The position numbers and the translations under genes are program-made. From Lachnospiraceae bacterium UBA1718 (lineage in GTDB: Bacteria; Bacillota; Clostridia; Lachnospirales; Lachnospiraceae), in the NCBI GenBank assembly GCA_002317245.1, contig DCIU01000076.1, positions 382-5,858 on the forward strand: a DNA stretch of 5,477 nucleotides, given 5' to 3'. Positions 1 through 5,381 of this stretch are shown piece after piece; the first letter of the stretch is position 1, and every line of letters begins with the position of its first letter. The notes under the pieces were generated by a model. The model was given only the letters and a program-made list of their open reading frames with translations, had not been told where the DNA came from and made no database searches.

Positions 1-842
1 TACTTGTCATACATTCCATAATTATCAACAACCATTGTTGTATCTAAGAGTTCATCGAACTGTCTCCACATGAAGCTTCCCATGGAGAATACTGCGGCTC
101 CCTTCTTGAACCACTCAAGATGGAATTCCTCTGCCTTGTCAGCCGCAACAGACATTGCTTCACTAACAACATCAGCATCTCTGCAGGCCTGCTCTAAGGT
201 CTCGCAGATCTCAATTTCCTTAATCTGAGGATAGTTCTCTTCAACGAATTTCTTGAACTCAAGAGTTGATTTCGAAGTCGGTGAACTACCCTTAATCTTC
301 AGCTTCTCTAGTTCTGGTAAGACAGCCATGTAGCACATGAAGGCACACCTGTTAATTACTCCAGGGCCCAGAATCGATATCACTTTTGAATCCTTATTAG
401 CAAGATAGTCTGCAGCCATTGCTGGCATTGCACCTGTTCTCATAGCACTGAGAAGGTTGGCGGACATATATGCTATTGGAGCTCCTGTATATACATCATT
501 AAGTGTAACCATCAGGATAGAACGAGGAAGACCATTCTTAATATTGTCATGGTTGGAGCCATACCACTTCTGACCAGCCAGGTGGAATCTTCCGCCCAGA
601 TAAGCCGGCATGGCATTAAATCTTCTGTCTGGACCATTGTCCAGAGGGAATCCTTCAATGTCCTTAGCCTTAGGAAAGTTCATCTGTAATCCATGCTCAT
701 CATTCTTAGGGCCACCAAGCAGGAAATCATTCTTGCCAAAGAGACTCATTACATCTCGCATGGCCTCCACACATCCCTTAGCATCAAGGACGCCTGCCTC
801 TATCATGTCCTTTTCACTTAAATACAAAAAATCAATAGCCAT
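1..842 (-). CDS. Ornithine cyclodeaminase/mu-crystallin family protein, 'tyramine oxidase subunit B'-like (3' end off window)
   Basis: The frame is open from the left edge to an ATG at 842-840, giving 280 codons of the N-terminal part; the family is usually about 320-380 residues, so the C-terminus is missing. Seen: an N-terminal substrate-domain region with GGPKNDEHG (43-51), GPDRRF (70-75), GQKWYGSN (90-97) and the hallmark SANLLSAMRTGA (127-138), then a Rossmann start ILGPGVIN (157-164) followed by a helix, typical of NAD(P)-binding ornithine cyclodeaminase (OCD)/mu-crystallin proteins. Family knowledge: members include ornithine cyclodeaminase, alanine dehydrogenases, ketimine reductases and amino-acid synthases, so the fold does not fix the substrate. 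The GGP..HG and GPDRRF..MPAYLGGRF segments resemble, from memory, proteins named tyramine oxidase subunit B in clostridia; that name has thin experimental support. The second of two in-frame ATGs is chosen because AGGAGG lies 8 nt before it and only 2 nt before the first (848). It follows potD in the same direction, across a hairpin, with no room for its own promoter. Family confident, function uncertain. Confidence 0.88.
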   Translation of the reverse strand, partial: MAIDFLYLSEKDMIEAGVLDAKGCVEAMRDVMSLFGKNDFLLGGPKNDEHGLQMNFPKAKDIEGFPLDNGPDRRFNAMPAYLGGRFHLAGQKWYGSNHDNIKNGLPRSILMVTLNDVYTGAPIAYMSANLLSAMRTGAMPAMAADYLANKDSKVISILGPGVINRCAFMCYMAVLPELEKLKIKGSSPTSKSTLEFKKFVEENYPQIKEIEICETLEQACRDADVVSEAMSVAADKAEEFHLEWFKKGAAVFSMGSFMWRQFDELLDTTMVVDNYGMYDK

Positions 843-850
843 TTCCATAT

Positions 851-856
851 CCTCCT
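851..856 (-). promoter_or_regulatory. Ribosome binding site deciding the start of the cyclodeaminase-family gene
   Basis: AGGAGG on the minus strand. Two in-frame ATGs follow, at 848 (2-nt spacer) and at 842 (8-nt spacer). The 8-nt spacing is normal and favours the second ATG. The protein then begins MAIDFLYL, which suits the start of this family. Confidence 0.8.
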
Positions 857-860
857 GATG

Positions 861-889
861 AAAATGGCCCAGACATAATGCCTGGGCCA
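861..889 (-). terminator. Intercistronic hairpin with short U-tract (partial terminator) after potD
   Basis: On the minus strand TGGCCCAG (889-882) pairs with CTGGGCCA (872-865), a perfect 8-bp GC-rich stem. A G-U pair can extend it inward, leaving a 7-nt loop. Four Us (864-861) follow. The hairpin begins 11 nt after the potD stop, and its U-run ends 4 nt before the AGGAGG of the next gene. The short U-run suggests partial termination or a 3' mRNA-stabilising structure rather than a complete stop. Any transcript reaching the cyclodeaminase-family gene from upstream must read through it. Confidence 0.65.
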
Positions 890-900
890 GTCACTTTTAA

Positions 901-1974
901 CTATTCTTTGAGCTTAGTCCACATCTCACTGTAAATATCAAGTATTTCACTATCAAGATTCTCTACATATGTACCCTTGGCAATTGCATCTGCAGGAGGG
1001 TTCTTAGCTGGATTAGAACTGTATTCATCACCCATAAGCTCGATGGCTGCTGTATTAGCGCACAGATATGGGAACTCCTCAAGAACCATTGCCATATTCT
1101 CTGGATCCATCATAAAGTTGAGGAATGTCAGAGCATTATCATAATTAGGCGAATCCTTGGTAATACACCAGTTATCGAAGAAGAGGTATGCACCCTCTGA
1201 TGGATAGATTACTTCGATGCTTGGATTCTCTTCCATTGCCATTGCTACTTCAGCACTCCAGATCATACCTGCATTACAGTCTCCTGAGATGAGTGCGCTC
1301 TTAGGTGAATCCGAATCATATAAAACTATATTTTTCTTAATTGACTGAAGCTTAGCCTCTGTCTTATCAAGCTTCTCAGTATCTGTCTCATTGAAGTCAA
1401 AGCCTAATGCCTTATTGGCCATACCGATGACTGCTCTGAAATCATCAAGAACTACCAGCTGTCCCTCAAGGGTAGGATCAAAGAGGTCATCATAGCTATC
1501 TATATCAAGGTCAATCTTATCTCTGTTTACTGCAATGGCACCTGCACCACCCATATATGGTACTGAGTACTTATTACCTGGATCATATGCAGGATTCTTA
1601 TAGCTATCACCTATATTAGAGAAGTTAGGAAGCTTATCGAAATCAAGTTCAGCAAGCATTCCCTGTGCAATCATATTGGCTACCATGTAATCACTTGGCT
1701 GTACAATATCATATGCGCCTGCTGCCTCTGACTTAACCTTGGACAGACAGTCCTCATTGGATGAATATGTGGACATATTAACCTTAATTCCTGTCTCCTT
1801 CTCAAATTTCTCGATAACAGAATCAGGTACGTACTCTGTCCATACGAAGATATTCAGTTCTCCGCTTCCAGCCGCCGTGGCTGTTGCCTCTGATGTACTG
1901 CTAGCTCCACATCCTGTAAGCATTGTTGCCACGAGCAGTGCACTCATTAATAGGCCTAAAATCTTCTTTTTCAT
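901..1974 (-). CDS. potD: Spermidine/putrescine ABC transporter, substrate-binding lipoprotein PotD
   Basis: This is the extracytoplasmic receptor that captures polyamines and delivers them to PotBC. The 357-residue protein (E. coli PotD 348) starts with a lysine-rich n-region, a hydrophobic stretch and the lipobox LTGC with Cys22 as the lipidated residue, so it is anchored outside the membrane as in Gram-positives. A Ser/Thr/Ala linker (about 23-38) leads into the mature domain, NIFVWTEYVP. Aligned by eye to E. coli PotD from memory, the ligand-pocket positions Trp45, Tyr48, Ser94, Tyr96, Asp178, Trp239, Asp267 and Tyr303 are kept. The position of E. coli Glu171 is Ala181 and that of Trp255 is Phe265, so affinity or preference between spermidine and putrescine may differ. 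The start follows AAAGGAGG with a 5-nt spacer. It is the last pot gene, 49 nt after potC, with a small double hairpin in the gap. Polyamine binding is likely; the exact substrate is not provable here. Confidence 0.95.
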   Translation of the reverse strand: MKKKILGLLMSALLVATMLTGCGASSTSEATATAAGSGELNIFVWTEYVPDSVIEKFEKETGIKVNMSTYSSNEDCLSKVKSEAAGAYDIVQPSDYMVANMIAQGMLAELDFDKLPNFSNIGDSYKNPAYDPGNKYSVPYMGGAGAIAVNRDKIDLDIDSYDDLFDPTLEGQLVVLDDFRAVIGMANKALGFDFNETDTEKLDKTEAKLQSIKKNIVLYDSDSPKSALISGDCNAGMIWSAEVAMAMEENPSIEVIYPSEGAYLFFDNWCITKDSPNYDNALTFLNFMMDPENMAMVLEEFPYLCANTAAIELMGDEYSSNPAKNPPADAIAKGTYVENLDSEILDIYSEMWTKLKE

Positions 1975-1988
1975 AATGTCCTCCTTTC

Positions 1989-2019
1989 AAGCTGGGTTAC
2001 AGCTTCGCACAAAAAGTGC
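1989..2019 (-). other. Two small hairpins in the potC-potD gap
   Basis: In transcription order, GCAC-N5-GTGC (2019-2007, loop of five Us) is followed by AAGCTG-N5-CAGCTT (2005-1989, 6-bp stem). The potD Shine-Dalgarno starts directly afterwards. Neither has a terminator-type U-tract downstream. Such gap structures can set the ratio of binding protein to permease through mRNA processing or stability; that role is inference. The 4-bp stem alone could be chance. Confidence 0.4.
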
Positions 2020-2023
2020 TATT

Positions 2024-2824
2024 TCAACTCTTCACCTTTTTTAGAATGTCACTCTGTGTAAGAGCAACTAATACAATGGTTCCGAGAAGAATTATTGTAG
2101 ATAATGCGTTAACGTCAGGTGCTACACCACTCTTAATGCTCTCCATTACTCTGAGTGGATATGTCTTAGTCTGACCATTAACGAAATAACTGATGATTAC
2201 ATCATCAATTGATAATGTGAAGGCAAGTAAAGCTCCACCTCCGATTCCTGGTGCCATTATTGGCAGTGTAATCTCAAAAAAGGTTGTTACTCTGTTGGCT
2301 CCAAGATCCATGCTTGCTTCTTCAACTGACTTGTCATAGCCAGCCAGTCTTGCTCTTACATTGAATACAACGAAGGGAACACAGAAGCTTACATGGGCAA
2401 GTATCAGTGTGATCATTCCTCGTGGTATATTGACCTTAGAAAAGATTGTAAGAAGTGCAATTCCTATTACAATCTCAGGAATAACAACGGGAATGTATAA
2501 TAGACCATTTATTATTCCCTTGCCTCTGAACTTATATCTGTATATTCCGATAGCACCAAGTGTTCCAATAATTGTTGCAAGTATGGTACTTACTATGGCT
2601 ATTACCATTGTGTTAGCAAATGCACCAAGTAATGATGAATTGCTCCACAGCTTGATATACCAGTCAAAAGTAAAGCCCTTCCAGCTAAGATAAGGCTTAG
2701 TCTTGGTCGCATTGAAGGAATTCACAACTATTACTGAAATTGGAAGAAATAAGAACAGATATATAAGAGTACAGAAGCTTACGCTTACAGCCTTAATTCT
2801 CTTTGTCTTTTTTTCTCTCTTCAT
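2024..2824 (-). CDS. potC: Spermidine/putrescine ABC transporter permease PotC
   Basis: Inner-membrane permease that pairs with PotB to form the polyamine channel. The 266 residues match the usual length (E. coli PotC about 264). A basic cytoplasmic N-terminus (KREKKTKRIK) precedes six hydrophobic segments at roughly 13-36, 68-93, 104-128, 137-157, 189-213 and 241-258. The EAA loop that docks onto the ATPase is at about 169-190, with EEASMDLGA and the following ITLP. The segment SIDDVIISYFVNG (205-217) is typical of the PotC/PotI side of this family and separates it from PotB. The ATG at 2824 follows AGAGGA with a 6-nt spacer. The potB stop lies only 11 nt upstream, so the two are surely co-transcribed and probably translationally linked. 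Confidence 0.95.
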   Translation of the reverse strand: MKREKKTKRIKAVSVSFCTLIYLFLFLPISVIVVNSFNATKTKPYLSWKGFTFDWYIKLWSNSSLLGAFANTMVIAIVSTILATIIGTLGAIGIYRYKFRGKGIINGLLYIPVVIPEIVIGIALLTIFSKVNIPRGMITLILAHVSFCVPFVVFNVRARLAGYDKSVEEASMDLGANRVTTFFEITLPIMAPGIGGGALLAFTLSIDDVIISYFVNGQTKTYPLRVMESIKSGVAPDVNALSTIILLGTIVLVALTQSDILKKVKS

Positions 2825-2835
2825 AAGCTATCCTC

Positions 2836-3714
2836 TTATACTCCGAGGCTGTCCATGTCGCCTCCAAGCTTCTGATAGATCTTAACAAGTACAAGTGTTA
2901 CTAGAATAAGAATGATTGATAGGGCTGCTCCAAGTGGCCAGTTATTAGCACTCTTGAACTGTCTCTCAATCAGGTTACCAATTACATCTGTATTACCGCC
3001 GCCAAGAATATTTGATACGAAGAAATATCCCAGGCAAGGTATGAATACCATGATACTTCCAGAGAAGATACCACTTGATGTTAATGGAATTATTACCTCA
3101 AATAATGTCTTAACAGGCTTGGCGCCCAGATCGCTGGATGCCTCAAGTAAGCTTGTATCTAACTTCTCAATAGCTGTATAGAGAGGAAGAATCATAAATG
3201 GTATCAGGCAATAGACCATACCAAGTATTGTTGTTCCGGTCTTATAAAGCATATCAACAGGTTCCTTAGTAATATGCAGAAGCATTAACAGTGAATTAAG
3301 CCATCCGCTACTACCTAAGAATGTTCTCCATCCATATATTCGAATTAACGAGTTTGTCCAGAAAGGAATAATTACTAACATATAGAGAAGAGTCTTCTTC
3401 TTACTCTTTGTTCTGGCGATTATATATGAGAATGGATATCCAAGCAGAATACAGATTACTGTTGTAAAAAATGCAATTAGCAGTGACTGAAGATAAATCT
3501 TCAAATAATCTGGTGAAATCAGCTTAGCGTAATTAACTAATGTGAAGTCATATACAACGTTGTAATACTCATCGGTCTTACATAAGCTCATGATTCCAAC
3601 AAATATCAGTGGAGCTACAACAAGGAAGAGTAGAACAAGCGTTACTGGTCCAACCATTACCATTGCTGGTAGTGTATTGGCTCTCCATTCATGTTTGGAA
3701 TGACTCTTTTCCAT
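2836..3714 (-). CDS. potB: Spermidine/putrescine ABC transporter permease PotB
   Basis: Inner-membrane permease, partner of PotC. From the ATG at 3714 it is 292 residues (E. coli PotB about 275-285). Six hydrophobic segments lie at roughly 18-42, 76-100, 108-125, 162-180, 215-238 and 262-280. The EAA loop at 191-211 carries EASSDLGA and a following IIPL, the contact site for PotA. NSLIRIYGWR (121-130) is characteristic of PotB-type permeases. A GTG three codons further upstream (3723) would add residues but lies inside the Shine-Dalgarno AAGGAGGTGA, so the ATG is preferred. It sits 21 nt after potA and 11 nt before potC. Confidence 0.95.
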   Translation of the reverse strand: MEKSHSKHEWRANTLPAMVMVGPVTLVLLFLVVAPLIFVGIMSLCKTDEYYNVVYDFTLVNYAKLISPDYLKIYLQSLLIAFFTTVICILLGYPFSYIIARTKSKKKTLLYMLVIIPFWTNSLIRIYGWRTFLGSSGWLNSLLMLLHITKEPVDMLYKTGTTILGMVYCLIPFMILPLYTAIEKLDTSLLEASSDLGAKPVKTLFEVIIPLTSSGIFSGSIMVFIPCLGYFFVSNILGGGNTDVIGNLIERQFKSANNWPLGAALSIILILVTLVLVKIYQKLGGDMDSLGV

Positions 3715-3719
3715 AAGAA

Positions 3720-3729
3720 TCACCTCCTT
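3720..3729 (-). promoter_or_regulatory. Ribosome binding site deciding the potB start
   Basis: AAGGAGGTGA, a nearly perfect anti-16S match, sits 5 nt before the ATG at 3714. The in-frame GTG at 3723-3721 is part of this site and so is not the initiator. Confidence 0.85.
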
Positions 3730-3735
3730 AAACTT

Positions 3736-4842
3736 TTAGGCTAGCGTAATGTTGTCTAAGGCCTCAAATATTGAGTTCTCTCTACTATGAATTAGGACTG
3801 CGTCCTCCTTCTCCCAGTAAGGATAGATATATGAACCTATCTCAGGGAGAGACTGGCCTGCCAGCCTCTCAAGCTTAAGTTCATTACCATTTGGGAGGGC
3901 AACAATACACTTAATTACAGAACCAACATATACATAATCCTTAACGGTTCCAACTATACTGAAGCCGTGTACATGTGTATCCGAATATTTCATCTTCTCA
4001 GGTCTTACTGATACAGTGATATATTCACCGAATCTGAAGCCTTCAGCCTTACCTGAGATGAATCCGTTCTCAATAGTAACCTGGACATCATCCTCATTAA
4101 CAAGGCTTACCATTCCATCAAAGATATTAGTCTCACCAATAAAAGTTGCTACGAACTTAGTTGCTGGCGACTCATATATCTCTGTAGGTGTGCCCAGCTG
4201 ATCAAGAATTCCATCATGCATAATGGCGATCCTATCACTCATGGTAAGAGCCTCTTCCTGATCATGTGTTACGTAGATGAATGTTATATTAAGCTTCTTC
4301 TGTAGACGCTTAAGCTCTAACTGCATCTGCTTACGAAGCTTTAAGTCCAATGCACCTAATGGCTCGTCTAATAACAATACCTTTGGCTTATTTATCAGAG
4401 CTCTCGCAATTGCAACTCTCTGCTTCTGTCCACCTGACAACTGAGAGGGATATCTTTTCTCAAATCCCTCCAGCTGAACAAGCTTCATAATTTCTTTTAC
4501 TCGTTCTTTTATCTCATCCTTTGGAACCTTCTTCATCTTCAGGCCATAGGCAATGTTGTCAAAGATTGTTTTATGTGGAAAAAGTGCGTAAGACTGAAAG
4601 ACTGTATTAACATCTCTTTCAAAGGGCTCTTTCTCCTCAATGGATTCTCCTTCAACCTTGATAGATCCTTCTGTTGGCTCTTCAAAACCAGCAATCATTC
4701 GAAGTGTAGTAGTCTTACCACAACCAGATGATCCAAGAAGTGTTAAAAACTCTCCTTCTTCAACTGTGAGATTCAAATCCTTTACAACATGATTGGTTCC
4801 ATATATTTTATTGACATTTTCAAGTTCAACAATGTGTCCCAT
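3736..4842 (-). CDS. potA: Spermidine/putrescine ABC transporter ATP-binding protein PotA
   Basis: Cytoplasmic ATPase that powers the PotBC importer. From the ATG at 4842 it has 368 residues (E. coli PotA 378). Motifs in order: Walker A GSSGCGKTT (37-45), Q-loop VFQSYALFPH (81-90, Gln83), ABC signature LSGGQKQR (135-142), Walker B LLLDEP with D-loop GALD (156-166), and H-loop VTHD (His193). The phrase RDVNTVFQSYALFPH is characteristic of PotA-type ATPases. A C-terminal region of about 235-368 contains SVRPEK and fits the TOBE-type regulatory domain of this importer class, where polyamine or other feedback may act. A GTG three codons upstream (4851) overlaps the Shine-Dalgarno GAGGTGA and is rejected as start. 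The gene lies 25 nt after the PII gene and 21 nt before potB, inside one operon. All catalytic motifs are intact. Confidence 0.96.
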   Translation of the reverse strand: MGHIVELENVNKIYGTNHVVKDLNLTVEEGEFLTLLGSSGCGKTTTLRMIAGFEEPTEGSIKVEGESIEEKEPFERDVNTVFQSYALFPHKTIFDNIAYGLKMKKVPKDEIKERVKEIMKLVQLEGFEKRYPSQLSGGQKQRVAIARALINKPKVLLLDEPLGALDLKLRKQMQLELKRLQKKLNITFIYVTHDQEEALTMSDRIAIMHDGILDQLGTPTEIYESPATKFVATFIGETNIFDGMVSLVNEDDVQVTIENGFISGKAEGFRFGEYITVSVRPEKMKYSDTHVHGFSIVGTVKDYVYVGSVIKCIVALPNGNELKLERLAGQSLPEIGSYIYPYWEKEDAVLIHSRENSIFEALDNITLA

Positions 4843-4848
4843 ATATAT

Positions 4849-4855
4849 CACCTCA
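4849..4855 (-). promoter_or_regulatory. Ribosome binding site deciding the potA start
   Basis: GAGGTGA lies 6 nt before the ATG at 4842. The in-frame GTG at 4851-4849 is inside the site. The protein from the ATG begins MGHIVELENVNKIYG, matching the usual beginning of the ATPase domain. Confidence 0.8.
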
Positions 4856-4867
4856 CTTTAAGGTTGC

Positions 4868-5221
4868 TTATAATGCGTCAATTCCTCTCTCACCTGTTCT
4901 GATTCTTACAGCCTCTTCAATATTTCTAACGAAGATCTTGCCATCACCAACATGATTAGTTGCACAGGTCTCTCTGACTTTCATAATTACATGTTCAACT
5001 TCCTTATCAGGTATTACTACCTCGACTCTAATCTTAGGAAGAAGGTTAATAGTAGTCTTAAGTCCCTTTATCTCATTAACACCAGCTTCAAAGGATGTTC
5101 CCTTCTGAGTTCCACATCCCATTACTGAAGAAAGTGTCATTCCACCACAATGAACCTCATCAAGAATCTTCTTCATCTCTTCAAGCTTCTCTGGTCTGAT
5201 AATTATTACTAATTCTTTCAT
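4868..5221 (-). CDS. PII-family signalling protein (GlnB/GlnK-like, PotN-like) heading the pot operon
   Basis: Small trimeric PII-fold regulator, 117 residues against 112 in E. coli GlnB. Aligned by eye: the start MKELVIIIRPEKLEE, then GCGTQKG (35-41, Gln39), LLPK (60-63, Lys63 = GlnB Lys58), B-loop VGDGKIFV (91-98) and C-terminal RIRTGERG (106-113, the two nucleotide-contacting Arg). These are the main ATP/2-oxoglutarate residues of canonical PII proteins. Departures: the T-loop stretch between QKG and LPK is 19 residues rather than 14, the uridylylated Tyr51 is missing and the protein has no tyrosine at all, GlnB Arg38 is Thr38, and the TGK before the B-loop glycine is TNH (88-90). It is the first gene before potABCD, 25 nt from potA, so its likely partner is the transporter, perhaps PotA. 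From memory, a pot-operon PII protein called PotN has been described in Lentilactobacillus; membership here is inference. The start follows GAGGAGG with a normal 8-nt spacer. NifI-type PII is an alternative, but no nif genes are visible. Confidence 0.93.
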   Translation of the reverse strand: MKELVIIIRPEKLEEMKKILDEVHCGGMTLSSVMGCGTQKGTSFEAGVNEIKGLKTTINLLPKIRVEVVIPDKEVEHVIMKVRETCATNHVGDGKIFVRNIEEAVRIRTGERGIDAL

Positions 5222-5243
5222 AGCTCATTCCTCCTCGTGTTAT

Positions 5244-5279
5244 AAAAAAAAGAGGACTACACCTTATATGTAGCCCTCT
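5244..5279 (-). terminator. Strong intrinsic terminator in the leader, directly before the PII gene (candidate attenuator)
   Basis: On the minus strand AGAGGGCTACA (5279-5269) pairs with TGTAGTCCTCT (5261-5251), an 11-bp stem with one G-U pair and a 7-nt loop. The last stem base begins a run of eight Ts (5251-5244). The G-U pair forms only in minus-strand RNA (A-C mismatch on the plus strand), and the U-tract is on the same side, so the orientation is clear. The run ends 7 nt before GAGGAGG of the PII gene. It may end the upstream LuxR-type transcript. Because no promoter fits between it and the PII start, operon transcripts must pass it, which makes it a good attenuator candidate. Confidence 0.85.
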
Positions 5280-5299
5280 CGCTTCGGATTCTTCTTTAT

Positions 5300-5340
5300 T
5301 TAGTTGAATACTAATCCTTTAATAATTACAATTCAACTAA
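5300..5340. repeat. Perfect 10-bp inverted repeat with 21-nt spacer in the leader
   Basis: TTAGTTGAAT (5300-5309) and ATTCAACTAA (5331-5340) are exact reverse complements. They could be an operator dyad or, if transcribed, the base of an RNA stem-loop upstream of the terminator. The left promoter candidate (5308-5336) sits almost wholly within it. I do not recognise it as a known riboswitch or as a named operator. Confidence 0.6.
5308..5336 (-). promoter_or_regulatory. Candidate sigma-A-type promoter inside the inverted repeat
   Basis: TTGAAT (5336-5331) and TAGTAT (5313-5308) are spaced by 17 nt, each matching 4 of 6 consensus bases. Start of transcription would fall near 5301, giving a leader of about 80 nt that contains only the terminator. 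The boxes overlap both arms of the inverted repeat, so a bound regulator could block it. Weak on sequence alone, but well placed. Confidence 0.3.
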
Positions 5341-5354
5341 CCAAAATAACCATC

Positions 5355-5381
5355 TTTATACTTAAAAATAAGTACTGTCTA
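5355..5381 (-). promoter_or_regulatory. Alternative promoter candidate overlapping the end of the LuxR-type gene
   Basis: TAGACA (5381-5376, overlapping the regulator's stop codon) and TATAAA (5360-5355) each match 5 of 6 consensus bases, but the spacer is only 15 nt. Transcription from it would start near 5348, so the whole inverted repeat and the terminator would lie in a leader RNA of about 125 nt. A 6-bp AT palindrome (5359-5374) covers the spacer. Confidence 0.3.

Noticed and set aside
1739..2044. Plus-strand open frame of 101 codons opposite the start of potD
   Set aside because: It lies antisense to the PotD signal-peptide region and potC-potD gap, shows no recognisable domain, and is explained by the composition of the real gene on the other strand. 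The plus-strand frames at 610-858, 2361-2693, 2703-2885, 2912-3181 and 4016-4201 are rejected for the same reason.
4843..4851. GTG at 4851 as the potA start (and likewise GTG at 3723 for potB)
   Set aside because: In both cases the GTG is part of the Shine-Dalgarno sequence, leaving no upstream ribosome site, while the ATG three codons later has normal spacing.
5239..5244. TATAAC as a -10 box between the leader terminator and the PII gene
   Set aside because: It overlaps the U-tract, there is no -35-like sequence about 17 nt upstream (the site reads ATAAGG), and transcription would begin inside the ribosome binding site.
5244..5340. ANTAR-type tandem-hairpin antiterminator target or known riboswitch in the leader
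   Set aside because: ANTAR targets need two hairpins with six-base loops having A at position 1 and G at position 4; the loops here are 7 and about 21 nt and do not fit. I recognise no glutamine, guanidine, preQ1 or SAM riboswitch core.
5359..5374. TACTTA-AAAA-TAAGTA palindrome as the terminator of the LuxR-type gene
   Set aside because: The 6-bp stem is nearly all A-T and no U-tract follows it on the minus strand; the strong hairpin at 5244-5279 is the better terminator.
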